DNA of 14,723 nucleotides from CALAED01 sp937891035 (GCA_035642125.1 DASQSZ010000121.1:1-14723), one strand, 5' to 3'; positions 6,295 through 12,232 are shown, counted from the first letter of the stretch. Notes: generated by a model from the letters alone, not told the origin. Program-made: numbers and translations.

Positions 6295-6810
6295 ATGAAG
6301 ATCACGCTCGTGCGAGGTGACATCACCGAACAGCGGGTGGACGCCATCGTCAACGCGGCCAACTCGTCGCTGCTGGGGGGCGGCGGGGTGGACGGGGCGA
6401 TCCACCGGAAGGGCGGCCCGCGCATCCTCGAGGAATGCCGGCGGCTCCGCGAGACCCGCTACGAAGAGGGCCTGCCGACCGGGCGGGCCGTAGCCACGAC
6501 CGCCGGCCGGCTCCGGGCCACGTGGGTCATCCACACTGTCGGGCCGGTCTATAAGAAATCAGAGGATCGCTCCGACCTGCTGGCGTCGTGCTATCGGGAG
6601 TCGCTGCGCGTCGCGGACGAGCTCGGCGCGACGACGGTGGCCTTCCCCGCCGTGTCGGCTGGGGTCTATGGCTGGCCGGTCGGCGACGCGGCGCGGATCG
6701 CGGTCGGCACAGTCTGTAACACCCCGGCCAAAGTGAGCGAGGCGCGATTCGTCCTGTTCACCGAGGACGTCTACGCAGCCTTCGCGGACGCGCTCAGCGC
6801 GAACTCATGA
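6295..6810 (+). CDS. Macro-domain protein (YmdB-type O-acetyl-ADP-ribose deacetylase)
   Basis: 171 aa, a single macro domain of MacroD/YmdB type. Visible motifs are VRGDIT (6-11), the ligand loop IVNAANSSLLGGGGVDGAIHRKGG (18-41) with N20 and G28-G31-VDGAIH, GxA-like PTGRAVATTAG (61-71), VIHTVGP (78-84), and the second loop FPAVSAGVYGWP (117-128). All residues expected for ADP-ribose binding and deacylation appear present. Known family members hydrolyse O-acetyl-ADP-ribose or remove ADP-ribose from proteins in the cytosol. The ATG at 6295 is preceded by GGGAGG at 9 nt. The frame is open far upstream, but that is a shadow of the BlaI/M56 genes. It is divergent from the BlaI-type gene across the TACTAC/GTAGTA cluster and convergent with the AlaX gene, their stops sharing a short tandem repeat. 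Confidence 0.94.
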   Translation: MKITLVRGDITEQRVDAIVNAANSSLLGGGGVDGAIHRKGGPRILEECRRLRETRYEEGLPTGRAVATTAGRLRATWVIHTVGPVYKKSEDRSDLLASCYRESLRVADELGATTVAFPAVSAGVYGWPVGDAARIAVGTVCNTPAKVSEARFVLFTEDVYAAFADALSANS

Positions 6811-6849
6811 CGCCGCCCGTTCATGACGACGCCCGTTCATGACGACACC
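6805..6849. repeat. 16-bp tandem repeat at convergent gene ends (2.8 copies)
   Basis: TCATGACGCCGCCCGT (6805-6820), TCATGACGACGCCCGT (6821-6836) and a partial TCATGACGACACC (6837-6849). Each copy starts with the palindrome TCATGA, which reads TGA on both strands. The first copy supplies the macro-domain stop (6808-6810) and the third the AlaX stop (6837-6839). Confidence 0.85.
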
Positions 6850-7571
6850 TTGATGCGGACGCGGCGAAAGCCGCGGCCCTTGTTCTCCACCTTCGCGACG
6901 GCGATGCGGCCGATCTGCCGGGTCGATGCGACATGGGTGCCGCCGTCGGCCTGAGTGTCCAGGCCCACGATGTCGACGATCCGCACGTCCTTGATCTCGG
7001 GCGGGACGAGGTTGGTTGCGGTCCGGATGATGTCGGGGATCTCGAACGCCTCCGCGCGCGGCAGCGTCTTGATGTCGACCCGCCGGTCGGCCGCGACCTC
7101 GGCGTTGCAGGCCGCCTCGACGGCCTCCTTGAAACCGGGCGGCACCTCGGTGAGGTTGAAGTCCATCCTGGCGGTCAGCGGCTCCATATTTCCGCCCGTG
7201 ACCAGGCATCCGTAGTCGCGGAAGACCACCCCGCCGAGCAGGTGCAGCGCCGAGTGCGTCCGCATCAGCGCCGTGCGGCGCTCGTCTTCGACCGCGCCGC
7301 GCACGGCCGTGCCCACCGGCGGCACCGGGTCGTCCTCGGCCGGGATCAGCACCAGGTCGTCGGTCTTGCGTACGCCCACGATCCGCGTTTGGACGCCCTG
7401 CCAGAGCAACACCCCATGATCGGGCGGCTGGCCGCCGCCGCCTGGATAGAATGCCGACCGATCGAGGACGATCCCCTCGGGTGCCGCCTCCAGCACGATG
7501 GCATCCCACTCGCGCAGCGACTGGTCGACGAGTTCGAGCCGATGCGTCCGCCCGTGGTGATCTGTCTCCAT
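6837..7571 (-). CDS. AlaX-type alanyl-tRNA editing protein
   Basis: 244 aa from ATG 7571. It resembles free-standing AlaRS editing domains (AlaX-M size class), which hydrolyse mischarged Ser- or Gly-tRNA(Ala) in the cytosol. Motifs are SAFYPGGGGQPPDHG (39-53, the first beta-barrel part), RTHSALHLL (104-112, zinc ligands H106 and H110), and DTQADGGTHV (205-214, H213). The usual CxxxH is DGGTH here: the Cys zinc ligand position is Asp209. This may be a subfamily feature rather than loss of function. A GTG at 7580 would give three extra residues, but AGGG lies 8 nt before the ATG, and TAGGGT ends 7 nt before it, which would suit a leaderless start. It is divergent from the SGNH lipoprotein gene across 54 bp. 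Confidence 0.92.
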   Translation of the reverse strand: METDHHGRTHRLELVDQSLREWDAIVLEAAPEGIVLDRSAFYPGGGGQPPDHGVLLWQGVQTRIVGVRKTDDLVLIPAEDDPVPPVGTAVRGAVEDERRTALMRTHSALHLLGGVVFRDYGCLVTGGNMEPLTARMDFNLTEVPPGFKEAVEAACNAEVAADRRVDIKTLPRAEAFEIPDIIRTATNLVPPEIKDVRIVDIVGLDTQADGGTHVASTRQIGRIAVAKVENKGRGFRRVRIKVSS

Positions 7572-7578
7572 ACGCGTC

Positions 7579-7584
7579 ACCCTA
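7579..7584 (-). promoter_or_regulatory. Possible -10 box for leaderless AlaX gene
   Basis: TAGGGT on the minus strand matches TAnnnT and is followed by 7 nt before the ATG at 7571. The same bases contain AGGG, which could instead be a Shine-Dalgarno element at 8-nt spacing. The two readings cannot be separated by eye. Confidence 0.4.
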
Positions 7585-7625
7585 GCGGCGCCCGAGGGTG
7601 GGCTGAGTACGGAAGGCGAGGGAGC

Positions 7626-8411
7626 GTGCGTCGGCTCGTCCCGTGTGCCTCAGCGCTCGCGGCGCTGATATGGGCGTTGGTCCTGCTGGTCTGTCTGTCC
7701 GGGTGCGGCTCGCCGGGCGAGTCCAAGGCGAACGCGGACGCCCCGGCGGCGGGCGGCGGGCGCGGCACGGGGGCCGGCGGCGGTGGGGCGGCGGCGCGAG
7801 CCAAGGCGCCGGTCGTGATGATCCTCGGGGACAGCTACACCGCCGGGCTGCCGGACGTGCCGCCCGAGCAGACCTTCGCCGCCGAGACGGCCCGCCGGCT
7901 CAAGTGGCAGCTCATCATCGGCGGTCGCTACGGGAGCGGGTTCGTCACGCCGGGACGGACGGGCCAGACGTTCGCGACGCTGTTCAACCAGCAGTTGGCC
8001 TGGCGGCCGGCGCCGGACATGATCGTGGTGAGCGGCGGCCACAACGACTGGCCCCACTCCTACGAGCAGGTGACGACCGCGGCCAGACAACTGCTGACGA
8101 CGATCAAACGCCGGTGGCCGGCCTCTCGTCTCGTCCTGATGGGCCCGCTGTGGGGCAGCGACCCGCCGCCGAAGGGCCTGCAGGTACGAGACGCGCTCCA
8201 AGAGGCGGCCGGCCGGCTGCACGTGCCGTTCATCGACCCCCTCGCCGAGCAGTGGATCACCGGTGACATCCACTCGGGCATCGGCAACGCGTCGGCGTAC
8301 ATCAGGCGCGACGGCACGCACCCCACCCCGGCGGGCAACCGCTACTTCGCCGACCGGTTCATCACCGACCTGCGCAAGCTGGGCCTCACCCGGCCGCGGC
8401 TGGGCGGCTGA
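7626..8411 (+). CDS. SGNH/GDSL-family hydrolase, predicted lipoprotein
   Basis: 261 aa from GTG 7626, with GGAAGG 9 nt upstream. The N-terminus is RR followed by a hydrophobic core and the lipobox CLSGC (C27 becomes the lipidated residue). A Gly/Ala-rich linker (about 39-60) precedes the catalytic domain, so it should sit on the outer face of the membrane. SGNH blocks: GDSY (68-71, nucleophile S70), a likely oxyanion Gly around 103-111, GGHND (137-141, N140), and DGTHPTPAG (229-237, D229 and H232 of the triad). Family members are esterases, lipases or acyltransferase partners; the substrate is not known here. The frame is open to 6933 but the upstream part is a shadow of AlaX. It is convergent with the DUF2516 gene (18 bp gap). 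Confidence 0.92.
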   Translation: MRRLVPCASALAALIWALVLLVCLSGCGSPGESKANADAPAAGGGRGTGAGGGGAAARAKAPVVMILGDSYTAGLPDVPPEQTFAAETARRLKWQLIIGGRYGSGFVTPGRTGQTFATLFNQQLAWRPAPDMIVVSGGHNDWPHSYEQVTTAARQLLTTIKRRWPASRLVLMGPLWGSDPPPKGLQVRDALQEAAGRLHVPFIDPLAEQWITGDIHSGIGNASAYIRRDGTHPTPAGNRYFADRFITDLRKLGLTRPRLGG

Positions 8412-8429
8412 GCGAACCGGCCGGGCTGC

Positions 8430-8777
8430 TCACCAGGGGCCGTACGGGCCCATGTTGGAGCCGCCGCCCCGGTTGCCGCCCCCGCCGCGGTAGGTCGCCA
8501 CGGCCGGGCGTACGTCGGCGAGATAGATCGCGGCCACGATGAACGCCACGATGGGCAGGATCGACAGGATCGTCAAGATATTGGCCGCACCCGCCAGGCC
8601 GACCACGTTCGCGATGCCGAGGATGAGCAGCCACAGCTTCTTCGTCTGTTTGCTGGCCGCTGTGTACGCCTCGGCGGGCACCCGGATGGCATCCACCAGA
8701 GCGAATACCTCGACGACGAACGCGACGATCGCGATGAGCCAGAAGAAGACGAAAAGTCCGCCTTGGATGTTGTTCAC
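8430..8777 (-). CDS. DUF2516-family small membrane protein
   Basis: 115 aa. Hydrophobic segments lie at about 7-28, 48-65 and 67-87, with a short conserved-looking loop (VDAIRVPAEAYTAASKQTKKLW, 28-49) and the end of the domain at YLADVRPAV. A Gly/Asn-rich tail (98-115) follows. The start must be the GTG at 8777: in-frame TGA codons lie 9-15 nt upstream. AGGAG is 12 nt away, a rather long spacing. M. tuberculosis has a small membrane protein of this kind (Rv0476) directly after hbhA, so the gene order is conserved. Function unknown. A hairpin and repeats separate it from the HbhA-like gene, and it has its own candidate promoter. Confidence 0.9.
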   Translation of the reverse strand: MNNIQGGLFVFFWLIAIVAFVVEVFALVDAIRVPAEAYTAASKQTKKLWLLILGIANVVGLAGAANILTILSILPIVAFIVAAIYLADVRPAVATYRGGGGNRGGGSNMGPYGPW

Positions 8778-8836
8778 CGGTGATCATCACTCCTGCCGAT
8801 GGGGGCGGGGCCGGGCGGGGCCGCCGGCGCCGCGGG

Positions 8837-8865
8837 ATCTTTCAGAGGCCAGCCTATGTGGTCAA
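8837..8865 (-). promoter_or_regulatory. Candidate promoter of the DUF2516 gene
   Basis: On the minus strand, TTGACC (8860-8865) and AAAGAT (8837-8842) are separated by 17 nt, followed by about 50-60 nt to the GTG at 8777. The -35 is good; the -10 matches TATAAT at three positions. TAGGCT within the spacer is an alternative -10 without a -35. Confidence 0.4.
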
Positions 8866-8920
8866 CGCGCCCGCGTGCCTCTGCCTGACACCGGACGACG
8901 AAGCCGAACGACGGACGCCG

Positions 8921-8962
8921 GACGAGGAACGCGGGACGAGGAACGCGGGACGAGGAACGCGG
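8921..8962. repeat. Three perfect 14-bp tandem repeats
   Basis: The unit GACGAGGAACGCGG occurs at 8921-8934, 8935-8948 and 8949-8962 without mismatch; a degenerate GACGACGACGGG follows and runs into the hairpin at 8969. It lies in the 262-bp gap between the HbhA-like and DUF2516 genes. The sequence on either side (for example CGGACGACGAAG, CGAACGACGGACG) looks like worn copies of the same theme. Nothing else is seen in the gap apart from the hairpin and a candidate promoter. Confidence 0.9.
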
Positions 8963-8968
8963 GACGAC

Positions 8969-9005
8969 GACGGGCCCGGCCGGTCGTCGCCCGGCCGGGC
9001 CCGTC
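8969..9005 (-). terminator. GC hairpin after the XRE/HbhA-like operon
   Basis: Perfect 15-bp arms GACGGGCCCGGCCGG (8969-8983) and CCGGCCGGGCCCGTC (8991-9005) with a 7-nt loop. It starts 34 nt past the HbhA-like stop. There is no U-tract, as is usual for actinobacterial terminators. The minus orientation is assigned from the upstream operon; the hairpin itself is symmetric. Confidence 0.8.
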
Positions 9006-9039
9006 CCGGTGCCGACGTGCGCGGCGTCGCCGCCCACGT

Positions 9040-9405
9040 TCAGTCCTTCTTGACCGCCGCGGTGGCCTGCGGCTTGCGGGCCGGTGCCCGTCGCGTCGGG
9101 GTCGGCGTCGGCTTGGCCTCCTCGATCTGTGACTGGGCCTCGCTCGCCACTCGATTCACCACTTGCTTGCCACGCTCGGCGAGCTCGTCGAAGATCTCGA
9201 CGGCACGGGTGCCGACGTGGGTCATATAGGCGACGGCCGCGCCGGGGATGTCCTTGGCGTCGACCTTCTCCTGCAGGTCCTTGACGTTGTGCTGCAGCTT
9301 GCTGACGCGGTCGGGAACCTCACGAAGCTTCTCGGCGGCGAGGTCGCTCGCGCCCGCGGCGGCGTAGAACGCCTTGTTGTCGCGCAGCTTGCCGGCAATT
9401 GTCAT
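9040..9405 (-). CDS. HbhA-like coiled-coil protein
   Basis: 121 aa. Residues about 5-98 are heptad-patterned and highly charged (for example DLAAEKLREVPDRVSKLQHNVKDLQEKVDA, 21-50), so a long helical coiled coil is expected, followed by a Pro/Thr/Ala/Lys/Arg tail (98-121) ending AVKKD. This resembles mycobacterial heparin-binding hemagglutinin (Rv0475), but it is shorter (HbhA is about 199 aa) and its basic tail is only about 24 residues, so heparin binding or adhesion should not be assumed. No signal peptide is present. The ATG at 9405 overlaps the XRE stop by ATGA, with GGAAG 7 nt upstream. The order XRE, HbhA, DUF2516 is the same as Rv0474-Rv0476, which supports the assignment. A role in membrane or lipid organisation is possible but inferred. 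Confidence 0.82.
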   Translation of the reverse strand: MTIAGKLRDNKAFYAAAGASDLAAEKLREVPDRVSKLQHNVKDLQEKVDAKDIPGAAVAYMTHVGTRAVEIFDELAERGKQVVNRVASEAQSQIEEAKPTPTPTRRAPARKPQATAAVKKD

Positions 9406-9797
9406 TCGACTGCTTCCTTCCTTTCGTCGTTTGCGTCCGCGGGGGCTGGTACCCCGCCTTCGTTCTCCTTGCGGAACGACTCGTAGATGTCGAGCAACAC
9501 CTGCTTTTGCCGTTCAGACAACGAGAGGTCGGCCCGGATCGCCGCCTGCACGTCCGTGTCGGCCTTGCGGTCCTCGAGGATGCCGGCCTGGACGTACAGT
9601 GCTTCCGCGGAGATCCGCAGGCCTTTGGCGATCTGCTGGAGAATCTCGGCACTTGGCTTGCGCAGACCTCGTTCGATCTGGCTGAGGTAGGGGTTGGAGA
9701 CCCCGGCGGCGTCAGCGAGCTGACGCAGCGAGATCTTCGCCCGTTGCCGTTGGTCCCGGATGTACTCCCCGATGGAACCGACCTTCGAACCTGCCAT
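9402..9797 (-). CDS. XRE-family transcriptional regulator (Rv0474-like)
   Basis: 131 aa. The helix-turn-helix domain of lambda-repressor type spans about residues 10-66: IRDQRQRAKISLRQLADAAGVSNPYLSQIERGLRKPS, with turn ADAAGVSN and recognition helix NPYLSQIERG. The rest (about 72-112) is helical, including SLSERQKQVLLDIYESFRKE, probably for dimerisation, with a charged tail. It is co-transcribed with the HbhA-like gene (ATGA overlap). A TACAGT box ends 6 nt before the ATG, so the mRNA is probably leaderless. GGAG only 2 nt before the ATG is too close to serve as a normal Shine-Dalgarno. A perfect 24-bp palindrome overlaps its promoter, so autoregulation is likely. The ligand is not evident from sequence. 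Confidence 0.93.
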   Translation of the reverse strand: MAGSKVGSIGEYIRDQRQRAKISLRQLADAAGVSNPYLSQIERGLRKPSAEILQQIAKGLRISAEALYVQAGILEDRKADTDVQAAIRADLSLSERQKQVLLDIYESFRKENEGGVPAPADANDERKEAVE

Positions 9798-9803
9798 ATC
9801 TCC

Positions 9804-9831
9804 ACTGTACGCAGAGTGCTTGCTATAGCAA
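9804..9831 (-). promoter_or_regulatory. Promoter of the XRE/HbhA-like operon
   Basis: On the minus strand, -35 TTGCTA (9826-9831), 16-nt spacer, -10 TACAGT (9804-9809), then 6 nt to the ATG at 9797. This geometry predicts transcription starting at or next to the A of the ATG. The -35 and most of the spacer lie inside the 24-bp palindrome. Confidence 0.6.
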
Positions 9832-9837
9832 GCACTC
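9814..9837. promoter_or_regulatory. Perfect 24-bp palindromic operator with an extra half-site
   Basis: The half GAGTGCTTGCTA (9814-9825) is followed directly by its exact reverse complement (9826-9837). A further near-identical half-site AGCAAGCAGTC lies at 9839-9849, repeating AGCAAGCACTC of the right arm (9827-9837) one helical turn plus one base away. The position over the -35/spacer of the XRE promoter indicates repression by a dimeric protein, most simply the XRE protein itself. The third half-site could allow cooperative binding. Confidence 0.85.
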
Positions 9838-9893
9838 CAGCAAGCAGTCTTTCGTGAGTCCCGTCACATCCGTGATCATGCCCCCGGCGGCTC

Positions 9894-11051
9894 TTAGGTG
9901 ACCCTGGAACCCGGCGCCGACCAGGTGTCGCACACGCTGGTCGAACGCCGGACGAAGGCGTGGTTGAGCCAGCTCGCGTAGTGGCGTCTCGACCCATGGT
10001 CGCGGTAGTCCGGATCCGCCGGATCGTCCCCCCGGCCGTAGGAGTCGCGCAGCGCCACCCGCCACTGTGTAGAGGTCACGGGAAAGGACGGCCGCACCGC
10101 GGCCATGAACGTGCCGGCAAGGCACTGCGCCTGCAACTCATTGCGGCGACTGATCGCGTTCCGCTCCCCCAGCGTCGCCGCCCGCGTCCGCGCCTCGTGG
10201 CTGTAGTCGAGGATGCCGACCTGGTCCTGTACGTGATGGCCGTACTCGTGCGCCACCGCACGCGCGTACGCGACGTTGTAGCGAACCGGCAGGCCGGCCG
10301 CCGCCTCCTGCGCGTGCGTCACCCCGATGTACATGCCGTCGTTGAGCGGGCAGTAGAACGCGGCCGCGCCCGGGGCCGGATAGTCGCCGCACGGGCTGCG
10401 CCCTGGCCGGGTCCAAAAGACCCGGATGGGCGGGCGGAACGGGACGCCGGCCCGGTGGAGCGCGGTGGACCAGGTCCGGTCGAGGCAGTCCGTCGTGGTG
10501 TTGAGGAAGGCGGCGAACGACGACGGAACGCTCGGCGCGATGACCCGGCCCCGGCAGCGGTACCCGGCGAGCGGTCCGATGCGGTAGAGCCGGTCGGCCG
10601 CGGCCGGCTGCGCCGCTCCGGCGGAGCCGCCCCCCGAAGTCGTGCCGGACGACCGGCCACCGCCTGGCTCGCCCTGATCCGAGCCAGTTCCCGGGCCCGC
10701 CGCGGTCGGCGCTCCTCGCGACCCCGATGCCCCAGGCGACGATGTCGCGCCACCGGTCGACATCGCCTTCGCCGCCACGATCCCGCACACGAAGATGAAT
10801 GCGACGAATCCGAGCGCGACCACCACCCCGGCGCCCGCGCCACCGGTGCGCCGCCGCACCGGGGAGTAGTAGTACTGGTACGCCGGCGGCATCGGCGGCC
10901 GGCCGGGGCCGCTCGGGAACCCTGCCGGCTGTGGCGGAGACGGCGGCGCCGACGGCGGCGGATAGTGCCCCGGAGGCGGCGCCGGCGGCGGCTGCCCCAT
11001 CGGAGGTCCCGACGACGGACCCCATGACCCTGGCCCTGCCAACCGTCCCAC
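9894..11051 (-). CDS. Membrane-anchored neutral zinc metallopeptidase (copy 1)
   Basis: 385 aa from GTG 11051. A Pro/Gly-rich cytosolic N-terminus (about 1-66), one membrane segment (about 73-95), a Gly/Ser/Thr linker (about 100-150), then the extracellular peptidase domain with VAHEYGHHVQ (H268, E269, H272) and NELQAQCLAG (E305, likely third ligand). Six cysteines (166, 189, 221, 234, 310, 374) could form disulfides. Resembles the neutral zinc metallopeptidase family (YpfJ-like); substrate unknown. The start is uncertain: GGAAGG directly abuts the GTG, whereas an in-frame TTG at 11042 has it 9 nt upstream, and M18 is a further choice. It follows a paralogous gene in the same direction after 61 bp filled by tandem repeats. 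The next gene downstream (XRE) is in the same orientation but has its own promoter. Confidence 0.88.
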   Translation of the reverse strand: MGRLAGPGSWGPSSGPPMGQPPPAPPPGHYPPPSAPPSPPQPAGFPSGPGRPPMPPAYQYYYSPVRRRTGGAGAGVVVALGFVAFIFVCGIVAAKAMSTGGATSSPGASGSRGAPTAAGPGTGSDQGEPGGGRSSGTTSGGGSAGAAQPAAADRLYRIGPLAGYRCRGRVIAPSVPSSFAAFLNTTTDCLDRTWSTALHRAGVPFRPPIRVFWTRPGRSPCGDYPAPGAAAFYCPLNDGMYIGVTHAQEAAAGLPVRYNVAYARAVAHEYGHHVQDQVGILDYSHEARTRAATLGERNAISRRNELQAQCLAGTFMAAVRPSFPVTSTQWRVALRDSYGRGDDPADPDYRDHGSRRHYASWLNHAFVRRSTSVCDTWSAPGSRVT

Positions 11052-11059
11052 CCTTCCGT

Positions 11060-11111
11060 TGTCTGTCGCGTCTGTCTGTCGCGCCTGTCTGTCGCGCCTG
11101 TCTGTCGCGTC
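11060..11111. repeat. Four 13-bp tandem repeats between the peptidase genes
   Basis: The unit TGTCTGTCGCGYC occurs at 11060-11072, 11073-11085, 11086-11098 and 11099-11111, identical except for C or T at position 12. The array fills 52 of the 61 bp between the copy 2 stop codon (11113-11115) and the copy 1 GTG, so it sits in the leader of copy 1 if the genes are co-transcribed. Confidence 0.95.
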
Positions 11112-11112
11112 C

Positions 11113-12078
11113 CTACGACACCTCGGACGCCATCGCCGTCCAGGTGTTGCACGCCGACAGCACCCGCTTGGCGAAACCGATGATCACCCAGCCGGCGTAA
11201 TGCCGGGCGGAGCCGTGATCACGGCGCTCCGGCGGCTCGTGGTCGTCGCCGCGGCCGAGTACGTCGTCGACCATCGACCGGTACTGCTCCTCAGTCATCG
11301 GCAGGGTCGCTCGCTCCGTGCCGAGGAAGGCGCCGGCGAAGCACTGCGCCTGCAGTTCGATGCGCCGGCTCGCCTCCGTCCTCGCCGCGACGTCTTGCCG
11401 GTTCATCAGTTGGTGGCCGTAGGCGAGGATCCCGGCCTCCTGCTGTACGTGATGGCCGTACTCATGGGCGATGACCCGGGCGTACACGGCGTAGTGCGAT
11501 ACCGGCTCGTTGCCCGATGTCTCGACGATGTTCCGCAGCCCGACGTACATGGTGTCGTTGACCGCGCAATAGAACGCGGCCGCGCCCGGCTGCGGATAGG
11601 AACCGCATGGGCTGCGGCCGGGCTCCGCCCAAAAGACCCGGTTCGGGCGGGCGAACGCGAGGCGGGCCACGCGGAACTGGTGCCGCCACACCGCGTCGAG
11701 GCAGCCGGTCAGCGTGTCCATGAAGCCCTTCATGGACGGGGCGCTGTCGGGGACGATGCGCGGCAGCCGGCAGCTGACGGGCGTGAGCTCACCCGTCTTG
11801 TAGAGCGGGTTGGCGGTGGCCGCCGAGCGGCTGGCCCGGTGCGGCACCCCTGGGGAGGTCGTCCCGTCGCCGACGCGGTCGCTCCCGAACACCGAAAACG
11901 CCACCACGGCGATCACCACGATGGCGGCCAGCGAGCCCAGCGCCTCGACGATCCCGCTTCCCACCGAGCGGCGCGCCGGAACGTGCCGGACCGGCAACGC
12001 ATACGGGTTCGCCGGGCCGGGCCGACCGCCAGGGGGCACATTCCCCCGTGACGGCACCGATGGGTTCGGGCCGACCAT
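11113..12078 (-). CDS. Membrane-anchored neutral zinc metallopeptidase (copy 2)
   Basis: 321 aa. The order of parts is the same as in its neighbour: Pro-rich N-terminus (1-38), a membrane segment (about 43-66), a short linker, then the peptidase domain with IAHEYGHHVQQ (H205, E206, H209) and IELQAQCFAG (E241). Six cysteines (103, 126, 158, 171, 246, 310) have spacings of 23, 32, 13, 75 and 64, almost the same as 23, 32, 13, 76 and 64 in the neighbour. The two therefore share a fold, and probably three disulfides, and arose by duplication. The ATG at 12078 has no good Shine-Dalgarno (only GGA 2 nt upstream), and no clear -10 is seen. It is divergent from the DUF2207 gene across 168 bp. Substrate unknown. 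Confidence 0.9.
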   Translation of the reverse strand: MVGPNPSVPSRGNVPPGGRPGPANPYALPVRHVPARRSVGSGIVEALGSLAAIVVIAVVAFSVFGSDRVGDGTTSPGVPHRASRSAATANPLYKTGELTPVSCRLPRIVPDSAPSMKGFMDTLTGCLDAVWRHQFRVARLAFARPNRVFWAEPGRSPCGSYPQPGAAAFYCAVNDTMYVGLRNIVETSGNEPVSHYAVYARVIAHEYGHHVQQEAGILAYGHQLMNRQDVAARTEASRRIELQAQCFAGAFLGTERATLPMTEEQYRSMVDDVLGRGDDHEPPERRDHGSARHYAGWVIIGFAKRVLSACNTWTAMASEVS

Positions 12079-12152
12079 GGTCCGAAATCATGGCATAAGC
12101 CTGGATGTGAGATCGCGCGTTGCGCACGAGCCCACGGCAAGGGCGCAGGCCC

Positions 12153-12228
12153 TTTTCAGGGGGTTCGCGGGGACGGCCCCCCTGCTTTTCAGGCTTTTTC
12201 TGGGGTTCGCGGGGGGCGGAGCCCCCTG
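12153..12228. repeat. Two imperfect copies of a GC-rich stem-loop element
   Basis: Both copies run T-rich stretch, then GGTTCGCGGGG, then a C-rich arm ending CCCCCTGC. Copy 1 has arms CAGGGGG (12157-12163) and CCCCCTG (12178-12184). Copy 2 has GGGGGC (12212-12217), GGA, GCCCCC (12221-12226). The shared GGTTCGCGGGG occurs at 12162-12172 and 12204-12214, 42 bp apart. They lie between divergent genes, so they are not an ordinary terminator for either. They resemble dispersed GGGGGCGGAGCCCCC-type elements common in actinomycete intergenic DNA. Confidence 0.65.
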
Positions 12229-12232
12229 CGGG

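Noticed and set aside
6933..7625. Upstream extension of the SGNH lipoprotein frame
   Set aside because: It lies antisense to AlaX. The GTG at 7626 has a ribosome-binding site and gives a proper lipoprotein signal.
8539..9229. Plus-strand frames opposite DUF2516 and the HbhA-like gene
   Set aside because: They read through tandem repeats as Arg/Asp/Glu strings and are shadows of well-supported minus-strand genes.
8921..11111. Short tandem arrays (14-bp x3, 13-bp x4) as a CRISPR
   Set aside because: The repeats are directly adjacent without unique spacers, and no cas gene is near.
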